From: Methylobacterium sp. Leaf117
Lineage (GTDB): Bacteria; Pseudomonadota; Alphaproteobacteria; Rhizobiales; Beijerinckiaceae
Assembly (NCBI RefSeq): GCF_001422985.1
Contig: NZ_LMNL01000023.1
Location: 506,516 to 570,515, forward strand
Length of the DNA: 64,000 nucleotides
Direction of reading: 5' to 3'
The notes under the pieces were generated by a model. That model did no database searches and had not been told where the DNA came from. It saw only the letters and a list, made by a program, of their open reading frames with translations. Positions 53,636 to 63,479 of this stretch are shown one piece after another. Each line of letters begins with the position of its first letter. Position 1 is the stretch's first letter. The translations under genes and the position numbers were made by a program.

Positions 53636-54409
53636 TCAGTCGTCGTGCAGATCGGAAACGGTCTGCCCATCGCGGGCGGGACCAGCCTCCTCGGCCGTCG
53701 GCGCCAAACCCTCGAAAGAGCGGAGCCGACGCCAACGCGCAAGGCAGCCGGAACCTCCGACTCCTGCGACGAGAGCCGCGTGTATCACATGATCCCGACC
53801 CAAGGCCATGTCCAATTCTTCGTTGGACAGGTCATCAATGACGGGAATGCCCGATATGGCACTGCCATGCCGCCTGTGCAATGCCGCGACGATCTTCCGA
53901 CGACCATCGGCGCTCCCGTCGGAGGCCTGGATCACCGCTGAAACCCCGGCCTTGTCGCCAATGGCCGATTCGACCTTGGCAAAGCCTGCGACCACGCACC
54001 CCGCCTTATTCGCCAACGACAGCGATTGGCGCAGATCCGCTCGCAGCGCTTCGGCGACTCGATCTGCCAGATCGGGCGCCGCTGCGGCATCCTTGGTCTT
54101 GAAGGCCCGTTGAAAGGCGCGGCGCTTCACGGCCTCATTCACGACAGACCGGGTGGGTGTTAGCCACGCGCCGCGCCCCGGCAGGCGCGCTCGCAGATCC
54201 GGCACGACGCTCCCGTCCGGCCCGAGGACAAAGCGGATCAGACTGCTCGGCGCCTGCGCAACACGCGTGACGAGGCATGTCCGCAGAGCATTGGCCCGAC
54301 CACGCCCGACGCCCGCATCGAGCAGCGCGCTCGAATCGGCCTCGGTTCCAGTCTCATCTCCATCTGCGCGTTGGCCCATCATGCGGTGCGCACGTCTCCC
54401 CATCGTCAC
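53636..54409 (-). CDS. YlxR (DUF448)-L7Ae fusion RNA-binding protein
   Basis: A 257-residue protein starting at GTG (an ATG two codons on is equally good). The YlxR domain lies at about residues 40-110: RTCLVTR followed by PGRGAWL. A ribosomal L7Ae-like fold follows (SLANKAGCVVAGFAKVESAI near residue 130) and a C-terminal tail. This two-domain fusion is standard in alphaproteobacteria between nusA and infB. YlxR proteins influence RNase P and rnpB processing in Bacillus; the alphaproteobacterial role is unclear. Confidence 0.85.
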   Translation of the reverse strand: MTMGRRAHRMMGQRADGDETGTEADSSALLDAGVGRGRANALRTCLVTRVAQAPSSLIRFVLGPDGSVVPDLRARLPGRGAWLTPTRSVVNEAVKRRAFQRAFKTKDAAAAPDLADRVAEALRADLRQSLSLANKAGCVVAGFAKVESAIGDKAGVSAVIQASDGSADGRRKIVAALHRRHGSAISGIPVIDDLSNEELDMALGRDHVIHAALVAGVGGSGCLARWRRLRSFEGLAPTAEEAGPARDGQTVSDLHDD

Positions 54410-54457
54410 AACACATCCCCGCGAACGTCGATCGCGGGGATGACCAAATCCGAAGGG

Positions 54458-56065
54458 TCAGGCCGATGCCTGCGCCTCTCGATCCGTCTCGGGCGCCTCG
54501 CCGTCCGACTCGGTGGGAGCTTCGATCCAGCCCACACGGACACGCGCGGCCATTACCATCGCCTCAGCTTCGGCTCGTGAAACCTCGAAGCCGTCGAGGT
54601 AGCCCGCATGCCGCTTGGCCTCGGGGCCGCGCCCTTCGGTGTAGCCGACGAGATCGTCGGTGGCGCAGCCCGCCAGGTCCTCGATCGTCTTCACGTCGTT
54701 CTCGCCGAGGGCCACCAGCATCGGGGTAGTGATGCCGTCGATCTCGCGCAGTTCGTCCTGGACTCCGAGTTCCTGGCGCTTGGCATCGAACTCTGATTCG
54801 ACCCGGGCGAGATGATCCTGGGCGCGGGCCTGGATCTCGGTACCACTCTCCTCATCGAGGCCCTGGATGTTGGCGAGTTCGCCCGGCTCGACGTAGGCGA
54901 TTTCCTCCACATTGCGGAATCCCTCCGCAGCCAGGAGCTGGCCCACGGTCTCGTCGACATCGAGAGCTTCCATGAACACGGCAGTCCGCTCGGCGAATTC
55001 CTTCTGCCGGCGCTCGGATTCTTCAGCCTCGGTCAGGATGTCGATGTCCCAGCCGGTGAGCTGCGAGGCGAGGCGCACGTTCTGGCCGCGACGACCGATG
55101 GCCAGCGAGAGCTGGTCGTCCGGTACCACCACCTCGATTCGGTCGGCCTCCTCGTCGAGCACGACCTTCACGACTTCCGCCGGCTGCAAAGCGTTGACGA
55201 TGAAGGTCGCCTGATCCTCGGACCACGGGATGATGTCGATCTTCTCGCCCTGAAGCTCGCCGACCACCGCCTGGACGCGGGAGCCGCGCATACCGACACA
55301 GGCGCCGACCGGATCGATCGACCCGTCGCGTGAGATCACCGCGATCTTGGCGCGCGAGCCCGGATCGCGGGCGACCGCCTTCACCTCGACGATGCCGTCG
55401 TAGATCTCCGGCACTTCCTGGCCGAACAGCTTGGCCATGAACTGCGGGTGCGAGCGCGACAGGAAGATCTGCGGCCCGCGCACTTCGCGGCGGACGTCGA
55501 ACAGGTAGGAGCGGATGCGGTCGCCTGGGCGGAAGGTCTCGCGCGGAATCATCTCGTCGCGCCGGACGATACCCTCGCCGCGGCCGAGATCGACGATGAC
55601 GTTGCCGTACTCGACCCGCTTCACGAGCCCGTTCACGACCTCGCCGATCCGGTCCTTGTACTCATCGAACTGCCGGTCGCGCTCGGCGTCGCGCACTTTC
55701 TGGACGATGACCTGCTTGGCCGACTGGGCGGCGACCCGGCCGAAGTCGAACGGCGGCAGGGTGTCGGAGATGACGTCGCCGACGAGGGCGCCGGGGTTGT
55801 AGCGGCGGGCCTGGTCCAGGGTCACCTCACGGGCGTCGTTCTCGACCTGGTCCACCACCACGAGGTGGCGCGACAAGCGCAGAGCGCCGGTCTTGGGGTC
55901 GATCTCGGCATGCACGTCCGTTTCGGCGCCATAGCGGGAGCGGGCCGCCTTCGCGATGGCTTCCTCCATCGCATCGATGACGATGGAACGGTCGATCACT
56001 TTCTCGCGGGCAACCGCTTCGGCGATCTGCAGGAGTTCGAGCCTGTTGGCGCTGACGACGGCCAT
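54458..56065 (-). CDS. nusA: Transcription termination/antitermination factor NusA
   Basis: A 535-residue protein from the ATG at 56065, with AAGGA about ten bases upstream. NusA N-domain (1-125), S1 domain (about 130-200), and KH1 and KH2 domains (about 205-345, with [10 protein letters not shown] and [10 protein letters not shown]) are all present. Two helix-hairpin-helix acidic repeats follow ([14 protein letters not shown] near 470). NusA binds RNA polymerase and affects pausing, hairpin termination and rrn antitermination. Its own leader upstream of rimP carries a terminator, which would suit autoregulation. Confidence 0.96.
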   Translation of the reverse strand: MAVVSANRLELLQIAEAVAREKVIDRSIVIDAMEEAIAKAARSRYGAETDVHAEIDPKTGALRLSRHLVVVDQVENDAREVTLDQARRYNPGALVGDVISDTLPPFDFGRVAAQSAKQVIVQKVRDAERDRQFDEYKDRIGEVVNGLVKRVEYGNVIVDLGRGEGIVRRDEMIPRETFRPGDRIRSYLFDVRREVRGPQIFLSRSHPQFMAKLFGQEVPEIYDGIVEVKAVARDPGSRAKIAVISRDGSIDPVGACVGMRGSRVQAVVGELQGEKIDIIPWSEDQATFIVNALQPAEVVKVVLDEEADRIEVVVPDDQLSLAIGRRGQNVRLASQLTGWDIDILTEAEESERRQKEFAERTAVFMEALDVDETVGQLLAAEGFRNVEEIAYVEPGELANIQGLDEESGTEIQARAQDHLARVESEFDAKRQELGVQDELREIDGITTPMLVALGENDVKTIEDLAGCATDDLVGYTEGRGPEAKRHAGYLDGFEVSRAEAEAMVMAARVRVGWIEAPTESDGEAPETDREAQASA

Positions 56066-56150
56066 CGGTTTTCGTCCTTCTCTTCGTCGGATGTCGTTCA
56101 CGTCCGCGGCCCCGGGCCGGCTTGCGGCTGCGCGGGGACGGATGACAAAA

Positions 56151-56954
56151 CTAGTGCAGCTTGCCGTCGTCCTTCACCCGCACCGCCTTGGTGCGGACGG
56201 GCTTCGCCTTGTTCCGGGCCTTGATGGCGAGACTTTCCTCGGTCTCGACTTTCACGGGCTTCGGCCTCTGCGACGCCTTGGGCTTCAGGGGACGGGAAAC
56301 TTTCTTCTTCGGCGGGGCGGGAGCGGGTTCGGCCTCAGCTTCGAAAGCAGCTTCGTCCGCGTCAGCATCGTCATCCTCGTCCTCAAGGACCGGCGGGCCG
56401 CCCCGTCGAAGGGATTCGCGGACAAGCTCGTCGGTGAGCACCAGGTAGGCGTCGCCGAGGTCGCGCAGCGGCAGGTCGATGCGGCTGGGAAGGCCCTCTT
56501 TCACGTCGGGCAGATCGATCGGCACGGTGACCCCGTCGGGGTTCGGTGCACCGATGATGCCCCGGAAGCGCTTGCGACCGTCCATCGGCACGGCGAGTTC
56601 GATCTTGGCTTCGTAGCCGGCCCATCGGGCGAAATCGACGGCCCGCACCAGGGGCCGGTCGATCCCCGGCGAGGAGACCTCCAGGTAATAGGCCTTGCCC
56701 ACAGGGTCGTCGAGGTCGAGGAGCGGCGAGATCGCCCGGCTCACCGCCTCGCAATCGTCCACCGTCATGGTGCCATCCGGCCGCTCTGCCATGATCTGCA
56801 CCGTGCAGCCATTGGCGCTCGACACCTTCACCCGGACAACCCGGTAGCCCAGACCCTGGATCGAGGCCTCGATGACCTGCACCACCCGCGCGGCCACGCC
56901 CGTCTCGGTGATGAGGCGTTTTTCGGTGAGGTCGCTGTTGAAGTTGTCCGCCAT
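56151..56954 (-). CDS. rimP: Ribosome maturation factor RimP
   Basis: A 267-residue protein from the ATG at 56954. The RimP N-domain covers about residues 18-95 with [10 protein letters not shown] near 100, and the C-domain continues to about 175. The last 90 residues are a Lys/Pro/Glu-rich extension common in this group. It is required for 30S subunit assembly. It is the first gene of the operon; the leader terminator lies 66 bp upstream of its start. The nusA start is 85 bp after the stop. Confidence 0.92.
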   Translation of the reverse strand: MADNFNSDLTEKRLITETGVAARVVQVIEASIQGLGYRVVRVKVSSANGCTVQIMAERPDGTMTVDDCEAVSRAISPLLDLDDPVGKAYYLEVSSPGIDRPLVRAVDFARWAGYEAKIELAVPMDGRKRFRGIIGAPNPDGVTVPIDLPDVKEGLPSRIDLPLRDLGDAYLVLTDELVRESLRRGGPPVLEDEDDDADADEAAFEAEAEPAPAPPKKKVSRPLKPKASQRPKPVKVETEESLAIKARNKAKPVRTKAVRVKDDGKLH

Positions 56955-57010
56955 GCTGCGCTTGAAGTCCGGCCTTGTCCGAGGCGTTCCGGCGCGGGCG
57001 ACGTTGCGGC

Positions 57011-57043
57011 AATAAAAAAGAGCGGACCCGGTGGGGCCCACTC
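57011..57043 (-). terminator. Intrinsic terminator in the rimP leader (possible attenuator)
   Basis: On the minus strand a 10-bp stem (GAGTGGGCCC / GGGTCCGCTC, two G-U pairs) with a CACC loop is followed at once by TTTTTT. It lies between the promoter at 57086-57114 and the rimP ATG at 56954, and no minus-strand gene lies directly upstream. This matches the leader layout described for rimP-nusA-infB operons, where a terminator precedes the first gene. Confidence 0.75.
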
Positions 57044-57085
57044 CCGAACCGCAGTCTCACAACTGCAACCAGAACTGATGATGTC

Positions 57086-57114
57086 AAAGTAGGCTGGTTT
57101 ACCGCATTTTTCAA
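57086..57114 (-). promoter_or_regulatory. Sigma-70-like promoter for the rimP-nusA-infB operon
   Basis: TTGAAA (57109-57114) and TACTTT (57086-57091) are separated by exactly 17 bases on the minus strand. Transcription would start near 57079, giving a leader of about 125 nt that contains the terminator hairpin. Confidence 0.65.
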
Positions 57115-57200
57115 GCGATTTCGATCAAGGGGTTTCGGCAGTTTGTCGCTCTGGTATCCTGCGGCGGACTGGGTGAAAGCCGCAGCGCAGGAATCACTCG

Positions 57201-57848
57201 ATGCCCTACGATCCACGCTTCGGCCCCGACCCAGACGTGCTTCACCCCGTGCCGGGACACCCACGGATCACCTTCATCCGCAACCTAGACCTGCCGCCCA
57301 ATATCGAAGTCGGCGCCTACACCTATTACGACGACCCTGAAGGCCCACAGGCCTTTCTCGACAACATCCTCTATCATTTCGCCTTCCTGGGCGATCGGCT
57401 GAGCATCGGACGGTTCTGCGCTATCGCGGCAGGTACCCACTTCCTCATGAATGGCGGAAATCACCGCCTGGTGGCACCCTCGACCTATCCCTTTCTGATC
57501 TTCGGGGGGACATGGGCCGGCCGCTTCCAGGAAGAGGCCACCTTTCCAAGTCGTGGAGATACAGTGGTCGGCCATGACGTTTGGCTCGGCTACGATTGCA
57601 CCCTCTTGCCGGGCGTCACCATCGGGAACGGTGCTGTCGTAGCGGCAAAATCCGTCGTCACCCGCGATGTGCCGCCTTATGCCATTGTCGCTGGCAATCC
57701 GGCCACCCTCGTGCGGATGCGTGTGCCTCCAGAGGTCGCTGAACGTCTGCAAGCTCTGGCGTGGTGGGATTGGGATGCGGCACGGATCACGCGGTGCTTG
57801 CCGGCCATCAGCGGTGGGGATGTGGCAGCGTTGGAAGCCAGCGCCTGA
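57201..57848 (+). CDS. CatB-type O-acetyltransferase (hexapeptide repeat)
   Basis: A 215-residue left-handed beta-helix enzyme. Hexapeptide repeats run through about residues 75-165 (GRFCAIAAGT, VVGHDVWLGYD, TIGNGAVVAAKSVVTRDV). The loop MNGGNH near residue 90 corresponds to the catalytic histidine region of the Vat/CatB xenobiotic acetyltransferases. Such enzymes acetylate streptogramins or chloramphenicol, while others modify sugars. Its codon use and the flanking DNA (57849-58015) are AT-richer than the neighbouring genes, hinting at transfer. It is inserted between the rimP and asd regions and is not part of either operon. Confidence 0.8.
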   Translation: MPYDPRFGPDPDVLHPVPGHPRITFIRNLDLPPNIEVGAYTYYDDPEGPQAFLDNILYHFAFLGDRLSIGRFCAIAAGTHFLMNGGNHRLVAPSTYPFLIFGGTWAGRFQEEATFPSRGDTVVGHDVWLGYDCTLLPGVTIGNGAVVAAKSVVTRDVPPYAIVAGNPATLVRMRVPPEVAERLQALAWWDWDAARITRCLPAISGGDVAALEASA

Positions 57849-58016
57849 ATTCCAGATCACCTCCAAATGACGGTACAAATCCCAGCTTGGAATTCGGAAT
57901 TCTATTCAAATTCAAGGTACTCGCTTCCTGCGCGTTGAAGCATTTTGGCTGCCAGAATACATTCCCAGAACGTATTCGGTGAATCTTTCGAAAGCAAATC
58001 CCTGCGTCGGCTAACG

Positions 58017-58045
58017 AAAAACGCCGCCCCTCGGGGGGACGGCGT
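58017..58045 (-). terminator. Intrinsic terminator of asd
   Basis: A GC-rich stem (CGCCGTCCCC paired with GGGGCGGCG, one mismatch) with a short loop is followed on the minus strand by five T residues. It lies 51 bp past the asd stop. Confidence 0.8.
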
Positions 58046-58095
58046 GTTCGGATCGCAGAGTTAGCCGATCGAGCTGATTTCAGGGGCCGTCCGGG

Positions 58096-59130
58096 TCAGG
58101 CAGCCGCTTGCGCCCGCTTCAACAGCTTCCGGTTCACCAGCATCTCGGCGATCTGCACGGTGTTGAGCGCCGCGCCCTTGCGCAGATTGTCGGAGACGCA
58201 CCAGAAGGCGAGCCCGTTCTCAACCGTGGCGTCCTCGCGGATGCGGGAGACGTAGGTGGCATCCTCGCCGGCGGCCTCGTGCGGGGTCATGTAGCCGCCG
58301 GGCTCGCGCTTATCGACCACCATGATGCCCGGAGCCGAGCGCAGGATCGCGGTGGCCTGCTCGGCCGTGATCGGGCGCTCGAATTCGACGTTCACTGCCT
58401 CGGCATGGCCGATGAACACCGGCACCCGCACGGCGGTGGCGGTCAGCTTGATCTTGGGATCGAGCATCTTCTTGGTCTCGGCGACCATCTTCCACTCTTC
58501 CTTCGTGTAGCCGTCCTCCATGAACACATCGATGTGCGGGATGACGTTGAAGGCGATGCGCTTGGGGAACTTCTCCGCCTTGATCTCGCCGGCGGTGAAG
58601 ACCGAGCGGGTCTGCTGGAAGAGCTCGTCCATGGCGTCCTTGCCGGCGCCGGAGACCGACTGGTAGGTCGCCACCACCACGCGCTTGATCGTCGCCGCGT
58701 CATGCAAAGGCTTGAGGGCGACCACGAGCTGCGCCGTGGAGCAGTTCGGATTGGCGATGATGTTGAGCTTGGAGAAGCCGTTGATGGCGTCCGGGTTCAC
58801 CTCGGGCACGATCAGCGGCACGTCCTGATGGTAGCGGAAGGCCGACGAGTTATCGATGACCACGCAGCCGGTCTGGCCGATGCGCGGCGACCACTCCTTG
58901 GAGGTCTCGCCGCCGGCCGACATCAGGCAGATATCGGTATCGGAGAAATCGTAGGTATCGAGAGCCTTCACCTTCAGAATCTTGTCGCCGAAGGACACCT
59001 CCTGGCCGGCCGAGCGGCGCGACGCGATCGCCACCACCTCGTCCGCCGGAAAGGCGCGCTCGGACAGGATGTCCAGCATCTCGCGGCCCACATTGCCCGT
59101 GGCACCCACGACGGCGACCTTGTAACCCAT
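58096..59130 (-). CDS. asd: Aspartate-semialdehyde dehydrogenase
   Basis: A 344-residue enzyme. The NADP-binding loop VGATGNVG is at residues 8-15, and the catalytic cysteine is in NPNCSTAQL near residue 131. The substrate-binding segment SGAGKDAMDEL is near 163 and the catalytic histidine in FIGHAEAVN near 247. It reduces aspartyl-4-phosphate to aspartate semialdehyde, the branch point to lysine, diaminopimelate, methionine and threonine. It appears monocistronic and has its own terminator. Confidence 0.96.
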   Translation of the reverse strand: MGYKVAVVGATGNVGREMLDILSERAFPADEVVAIASRRSAGQEVSFGDKILKVKALDTYDFSDTDICLMSAGGETSKEWSPRIGQTGCVVIDNSSAFRYHQDVPLIVPEVNPDAINGFSKLNIIANPNCSTAQLVVALKPLHDAATIKRVVVATYQSVSGAGKDAMDELFQQTRSVFTAGEIKAEKFPKRIAFNVIPHIDVFMEDGYTKEEWKMVAETKKMLDPKIKLTATAVRVPVFIGHAEAVNVEFERPITAEQATAILRSAPGIMVVDKREPGGYMTPHEAAGEDATYVSRIREDATVENGLAFWCVSDNLRKGAALNTVQIAEMLVNRKLLKRAQAAA

Positions 59131-59395
59131 TGCTCAAACACTCCGCTCTTGCGTGCACCGAGGACCGAGGCGCCGCTCACCCCTCTGGCGAGCCGCCGCG
59201 GCCGGGTTCGGCACCGATGTTCAGCCTCCCTGCCGCGCACCGGACCATCGCCGATGGCCGGCGGCCTGCCGGCCTCGGAGGTGCGCGAGCCCGAATCGAC
59301 CCGCTGATGCGGCACACGCCGCATCGCAGCATGATTCGCCAAGCGCGGGAGCAAGACGCCTCGTCCCCGCTGCTGTCAAGGGTAGGCCGAGGCCT

Positions 59396-60427
59396 TCACG
59401 CCACAAGGCTGGCCGGGCGTTGCGCCAGCGCGTCCCGCGCTTCGGCCAGGATCGTATAGGATCGTTGCCGCGCCGCCGGATCGTGGATCGCCGAGGCGAC
59501 CATGATCTCGTCGGCACCGGTCTCCGCCACGAGATCGGCGAGGCCCCGACGGATCGTTTCCGGCGACCCGACGAGGGAGCGTGCCAGCATCCGCGAGGCC
59601 TGGGCCTTTTCGTGTGGCGCCCAATACGCCTCGATATCGGCGATGGGTGGACGCAGCAGCCCACGCGTCCCGCGGACCAGATTGGTGAATTGCTGCTGCG
59701 CCGATGTGAACAGCCGGCGCGCTTCGTCGTCGGTGTCCGCCGCAACGACGTTGAGGCCGATCATGGCATGCGGCCGGCTCGCCTGTTCGGACGGCTGGAA
59801 GCGGTCCCGGTAGGTGGCGAGGGCCGGCAGGAGCTGGTCAGGCGCGAAATGCGAGGCGAAGGCATAGGGAAGCCCGAGCATCGCGGCGAGCTGCGCGCCG
59901 TAGAGGCTCGAGCCGAGGATCCACAGTGGCACCAGGAGCCCCGTGCCCGGCACGGCCTGCACAGCTTGGCCGGGCTTCAGCTCGCCGAACAGAGCCTGCA
60001 CTTCGAGCACGTCCTGCGGAAAGGTATCGGCCGCTTCGCCCGAGCGCCGCAGGGCCCGCGTGGTACGCGGATCGGTGCCGGGCGCGCGGCCGAGGCCGAG
60101 GTCGATACGGCCGGGAAACAGCGTTTCAAGGGTGCCGAACTGTTCGGCAATCACCAACGGAGCATGGTTCGGCAGCATGATGCCACCGGCCCCGACCCGA
60201 ATCGTCGACGTGCCGGCCGCCACATGGCCAATGACCACCGCCGTCGCTGCGCTGGCGACACCCACCATGTTGTGGTGTTCGGCGAGCCAGAAGCGCCGAT
60301 AGCCGAGCCCTTCGACGTGACGGGCCAGTGCCACACTGTTGCGCAGGGCATCGGCCGGCGTTGCGCCGTCGGGCACGAGGGCAAGGTCGAGAACGGAGAG
60401 GGGGATCATGTATTCCTTCTGACTCAT
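59396..60427 (-). CDS. LLM class flavin-dependent oxidoreductase (luciferase-like monooxygenase)
   Basis: A 343-residue protein from the ATG at 60427; an upstream extension lacks homology. The luciferase-like TIM barrel is clear: [18 protein letters not shown] at residues 9-26 and FWLAEHHNM near 49 are typical of the YhbW/MsnO8-type subgroup. The FMN/F420-phosphate region ([13 protein letters not shown] near 83, then [14 protein letters not shown] near 110) is intact. The subgroup uses reduced FMN, supplied by a partner reductase, on unknown substrates. No reductase gene is adjacent. Confidence 0.87.
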   Translation of the reverse strand: MSQKEYMIPLSVLDLALVPDGATPADALRNSVALARHVEGLGYRRFWLAEHHNMVGVASAATAVVIGHVAAGTSTIRVGAGGIMLPNHAPLVIAEQFGTLETLFPGRIDLGLGRAPGTDPRTTRALRRSGEAADTFPQDVLEVQALFGELKPGQAVQAVPGTGLLVPLWILGSSLYGAQLAAMLGLPYAFASHFAPDQLLPALATYRDRFQPSEQASRPHAMIGLNVVAADTDDEARRLFTSAQQQFTNLVRGTRGLLRPPIADIEAYWAPHEKAQASRMLARSLVGSPETIRRGLADLVAETGADEIMVASAIHDPAARQRSYTILAEARDALAQRPASLVA

Positions 60428-60629
60428 CGCGGCGGTGCCCCTTGCTGTCAGATCGCGACGGTCCCGCACCGGCGCAAGCCGGGGCCGGCATGTGCTGTCG
60501 GCATGGGTCAGCATCCGGGTCGATACCGGCGATTCACCTTAGCGGCGGAAATCCCGAGGGCCGGAGCGATCCGGAAACCCGACCTTGGTCGGTCCGGCTT
60601 CACCATCGCTCTCGGAGGGCGGGCTTTCT

Positions 60630-60676
60630 GCCAGAGAACCCCCGCCGCCAGAGAATCCCGCCGCCAGAGAACCCCG
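60630..60676. repeat. Short tandem repeat upstream of the hypothetical gene at 60684
   Basis: Three copies of a 16-17 bp unit with core GCCAGAGAA followed by CCC or TCCC, nearly head-to-tail. The array ends eight bases before the chosen start of the next gene and could overlap its translation start region. Confidence 0.5.
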
Positions 60677-60683
60677 GATATCG

Positions 60684-61589
60684 ATGCGAACCGAGCCCGA
60701 CTTCGAGCGAACACGTGACGTGGGTCAGACGAGAGGCCGCCACGATCCTCTGACGTCAGTCGGTGCAGGTCGATCGAGCCCGAGTCCGGTCACGCTGCTG
60801 AAGCGCGCAGGACAGCTTTCAGCGGCGATCATAACCATTGCGGCACTCAGCCTCCTCGCGCGTGAGGGCCGGCCGGGTCCGGTCGATCCCTCAATTGAGT
60901 CGCAGATCGGATCGCCTTTCGTGCCGACGGTGGCACGGGCTGCTAGGCCGGCGATCCCAGTCGCGCTCTCCGAACCTCGTTTTCGCCTGGATGATCCCGA
61001 TGCGCTGGAGGCGCCTCGCGCCGAGACGGCACGGCTCAACCCTGCGACCGGGCGGCGCGAGGACGTGCTCGTCCAGGGCGGGTTCGATATCATCGAGGCA
61101 CCCTACCTCCGCCTCACCCTCACGGGCACGCCGGAGCCGGAGACAGGTCCGCGTCTGTTCGTAACGTTGGCGCGTCGCGCTGCGGACGGGCAGGGGCTCG
61201 CCGTGATTCGAACCGGTGAGCATGGGACGATCGCCACCAAGTTCGGCGTCGTCGAGACCCTCGACCTGACCCTCGGCGGCGAGGGCAGGCGCAACTGCAC
61301 CGGCTTCGCAACCCTCGAGCCCGGTGCACTCCGTCTCGATGGCTGGCTCTGCGCCCCGCTGGGTCAGGCTCCCGAGCCCCGTGCCGTCGCCTGCGCTCTC
61401 GATCGGATCAGCCTCAACGGCCAGCCTTCATCCGCTCTTGAAAGTACCTTTGCGACCACCGAGGCGCGGCGCGATCCCGGTTGTGGCCCGCGCGTCGTCG
61501 CAATGAAGAATGCCGATCGGGATGTCGGCGGCGAAACCGGATCGATCCCCGCCCGTCGGCCGCGAAAAGCGCCCGACACGAAAAAATGA
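60684..61589 (+). CDS. Hypothetical single-pass membrane protein
   Basis: A 301-residue protein from the ATG at 60684; a further start at 60585 would read through the tandem repeat. One hydrophobic segment (AAIITIAALSLLA) lies near residue 50, so residues 65-301 would be periplasmic. The exposed part is beta-rich with a PRLFVTLARRAADG block and a cysteine pair in CTGFATLEPG and CAPLGQ that could form a disulfide, and it ends in a basic Lys tail. I recognise no family. It is divergent from the LLM oxidoreductase. Confidence 0.6.
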   Translation: MRTEPDFERTRDVGQTRGRHDPLTSVGAGRSSPSPVTLLKRAGQLSAAIITIAALSLLAREGRPGPVDPSIESQIGSPFVPTVARAARPAIPVALSEPRFRLDDPDALEAPRAETARLNPATGRREDVLVQGGFDIIEAPYLRLTLTGTPEPETGPRLFVTLARRAADGQGLAVIRTGEHGTIATKFGVVETLDLTLGGEGRRNCTGFATLEPGALRLDGWLCAPLGQAPEPRAVACALDRISLNGQPSSALESTFATTEARRDPGCGPRVVAMKNADRDVGGETGSIPARRPRKAPDTKK

Positions 61590-61730
61590 GGCCAAACTGC
61601 GGCAATCTTGAGAAGCGCGGCCATAAGCTGGGAACCTCGGCCGCGTTGGCACGTCTTCCCCGCATACAGAGAGCCGTGTTTCTTAAGAAAGCGCGGCTTA
61701 CAAGTCTCACAGCTTCAACGAAGGTGCGTC

Positions 61731-62138
61731 ATGCGCTCTGTCTCGATTGCCCTGATGGGCGCCCTCACTCTCGCAGCCGTCGGCGCGAACACCGCCGCCG
61801 AGGCCCAGGGCCGCTACGCGCCGGCCGGCTACCGCGTGAGCCAGCCGCTCCCGATCCGCATCCGCCCGCGCAGCTGGCTCGACGCCGGCAACGTGGTCGA
61901 GGCCAATAACGGCTCGGTCAGCAACCCGGCGACGAACCCCCAGTTCATCACCGCCAGCTACCTGAATTCTCCGCCCTACGGCCGCAACGATCGCTTCGGC
62001 GGCGGCATTCTGCCCGACCCGATCACCAATGGCCCGTTCGTCGGAGCCCGCTCCAGCGCGATCCGCAACGTCGATTTTTCGGCCGTCGACGCGATCGATC
62101 CGACCTCCTACGTGTCGCGTTTCGGCAACCCCTACTAA
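61731..62138 (+). CDS. Small secreted hypothetical protein
   Basis: A 135-residue protein from the ATG at 61731. A clear signal peptide ends near AAEAQG, leaving a mature chain of about 110 residues. That chain is rich in Asn, Pro, Ser and Gly, has no cysteine and shows the repeated pattern PIRIRPRSW, NPQFITASYL, GGGILPDPITNGPF. It resembles no domain I know. It has its own strong terminator and looks monocistronic, consistent with a well-expressed exported protein. Confidence 0.65.
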   Translation: MRSVSIALMGALTLAAVGANTAAEAQGRYAPAGYRVSQPLPIRIRPRSWLDAGNVVEANNGSVSNPATNPQFITASYLNSPPYGRNDRFGGGILPDPITNGPFVGARSSAIRNVDFSAVDAIDPTSYVSRFGNPY

Positions 62139-62163
62139 GCCGAAATTCACTGCTGGATTTTCG

Positions 62164-62193
62164 ACGGGCCCCTTTCGGGGCCCGTTTTCGTTT
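62164..62193 (+). terminator. Intrinsic terminator of the small secreted protein gene
   Basis: A perfect 9-bp stem (ACGGGCCCC/GGGGCCCGT) with a TTTC loop is followed by TTTTCGTTT, 25 bp after the stop codon. No T-run exists on the other side, so it serves the plus strand only. Confidence 0.85.
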
Positions 62194-62267
62194 GTCGGCG
62201 AAGGCTCTCCTGACGCGCCAGTGCCGGCCTGCTAGGGCGCGGCGACCGTTGCCTCAGGCGAAGGCCC

Positions 62268-63374
62268 TCATGCGACGGCGTGCCTGAGCTCGCGGATGAT
62301 CGCGTCGCCCATCTCGGTGGTGCTGATCGGCGTCGCGCCCTCCGCGGCGATGTCTCGGGTGCGCGCGCCCGAAGCCAGGGTTCGAGTGATGGCTGCTTCG
62401 AGCAGGTCGGCGGCTTCGCCAAGACCAAAGGAGTAGCGCAGGCACATCGCGAGCGAGCCGATCATCGCGATGGGGTTCGCGTAGCCCTTGCCGGCGATGT
62501 CGGGGGCCGAGCCGTGCACCGGCTCGTAAAGCGCCTTGCGGCTGCCCTTGGCGTCGACGGCGCCCAGTGAGGCGGAGGGCAACATGCCGAGGGAGCCGGT
62601 GAGCATTGCGGCGACGTCCGAAAGCACATCGCCGAACAGGTTGTCGGTGACGAGGACGTCGTACTGCTTGGGCCGGCGCACCAGCTGCATCGCGCAATTG
62701 TCGGCGAGCACGTGCTCGAGACTGACGTCGCTATACTCGGCGTGCACCCGGGTGACGACCTCTTTCCACAGGACACCCGACTTCATCACGTTGTGCTTCT
62801 CGGCCGAAGCGACCCGGCCGGAGCGCTTGCGGGCGAGGTCGAACGCCACGTGGGCGATCCGCTCGATCTCGGCCGTGGTGTAGACCTGCGTGTCGACGGC
62901 GCGCTTCGAGCCATCGGGCAGCACCGTGATCTCCTTCGGCTCGCCGAAATAGACGCCACCTGTGAGCTCGCGCACGATCATCATGTCGAGGCCCTCGACC
63001 AGCTCGCGCTTGAGGGCGGAGGCGTCGGCCAGGGCCGGGTAGCAGATCGCCGGCCGCAGGTTCGCGAAGAGGCCGAGATCCTTGCGCAGTCGCAGCAGGC
63101 CGGCTTCCGGGCGAATCTCATAGCGCACGTCCGCCCATTTCGGGCCGCCGACCGCACCCAGCAGGATGGCGTCGGCGGCATCCGCCCGGGCCAGCGCGTC
63201 ATCCGTGAGGGGAACTCCGTGCGCATCGATGGCGGCACCACCGACAAGGTCGCGCTCGATCTCGAACGTGGCAAGGCCCAGCTCACCGAGGGCACCGATC
63301 ACCTTCTCGACTTCAGCCATCACCTCGGGGCCGATGCCGTCGCCGGGGAGGAGGAGGAGCTTGTAGGCGGTCAT
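62268..63374 (-). CDS. leuB: 3-Isopropylmalate dehydrogenase
   Basis: A 368-residue enzyme of leucine synthesis. It opens with [12 protein letters not shown]. Other conserved parts are the substrate loop with GLFANLRPA near residue 102, EKHNVMKSG near 190, the Mg-binding [10 protein letters not shown] near 240 and the NAD site [15 protein letters not shown] near 283. It oxidises and decarboxylates 3-isopropylmalate to 4-methyl-2-oxopentanoate. No leuC/leuD lies in the window. Confidence 0.96.
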   Translation of the reverse strand: MTAYKLLLLPGDGIGPEVMAEVEKVIGALGELGLATFEIERDLVGGAAIDAHGVPLTDDALARADAADAILLGAVGGPKWADVRYEIRPEAGLLRLRKDLGLFANLRPAICYPALADASALKRELVEGLDMMIVRELTGGVYFGEPKEITVLPDGSKRAVDTQVYTTAEIERIAHVAFDLARKRSGRVASAEKHNVMKSGVLWKEVVTRVHAEYSDVSLEHVLADNCAMQLVRRPKQYDVLVTDNLFGDVLSDVAAMLTGSLGMLPSASLGAVDAKGSRKALYEPVHGSAPDIAGKGYANPIAMIGSLAMCLRYSFGLGEAADLLEAAITRTLASGARTRDIAAEGATPISTTEMGDAIIRELRHAVA

Positions 63375-63479
63375 GGATCAACTCGCAGTCGTTGGTCGAA
63401 GAATTCGTGTCCACCTCCGGGAGGACGCGATCGCGGCATAAAGTGCGTGACGCCGAGGAAGGCCCGGAGATGTCCGGCG

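Noticed and set aside
57044..57100. Possible tRNA before rimP, as with metY in enterobacteria
   Set aside because: No cloverleaf could be formed and the terminator hairpin explains the local symmetry.
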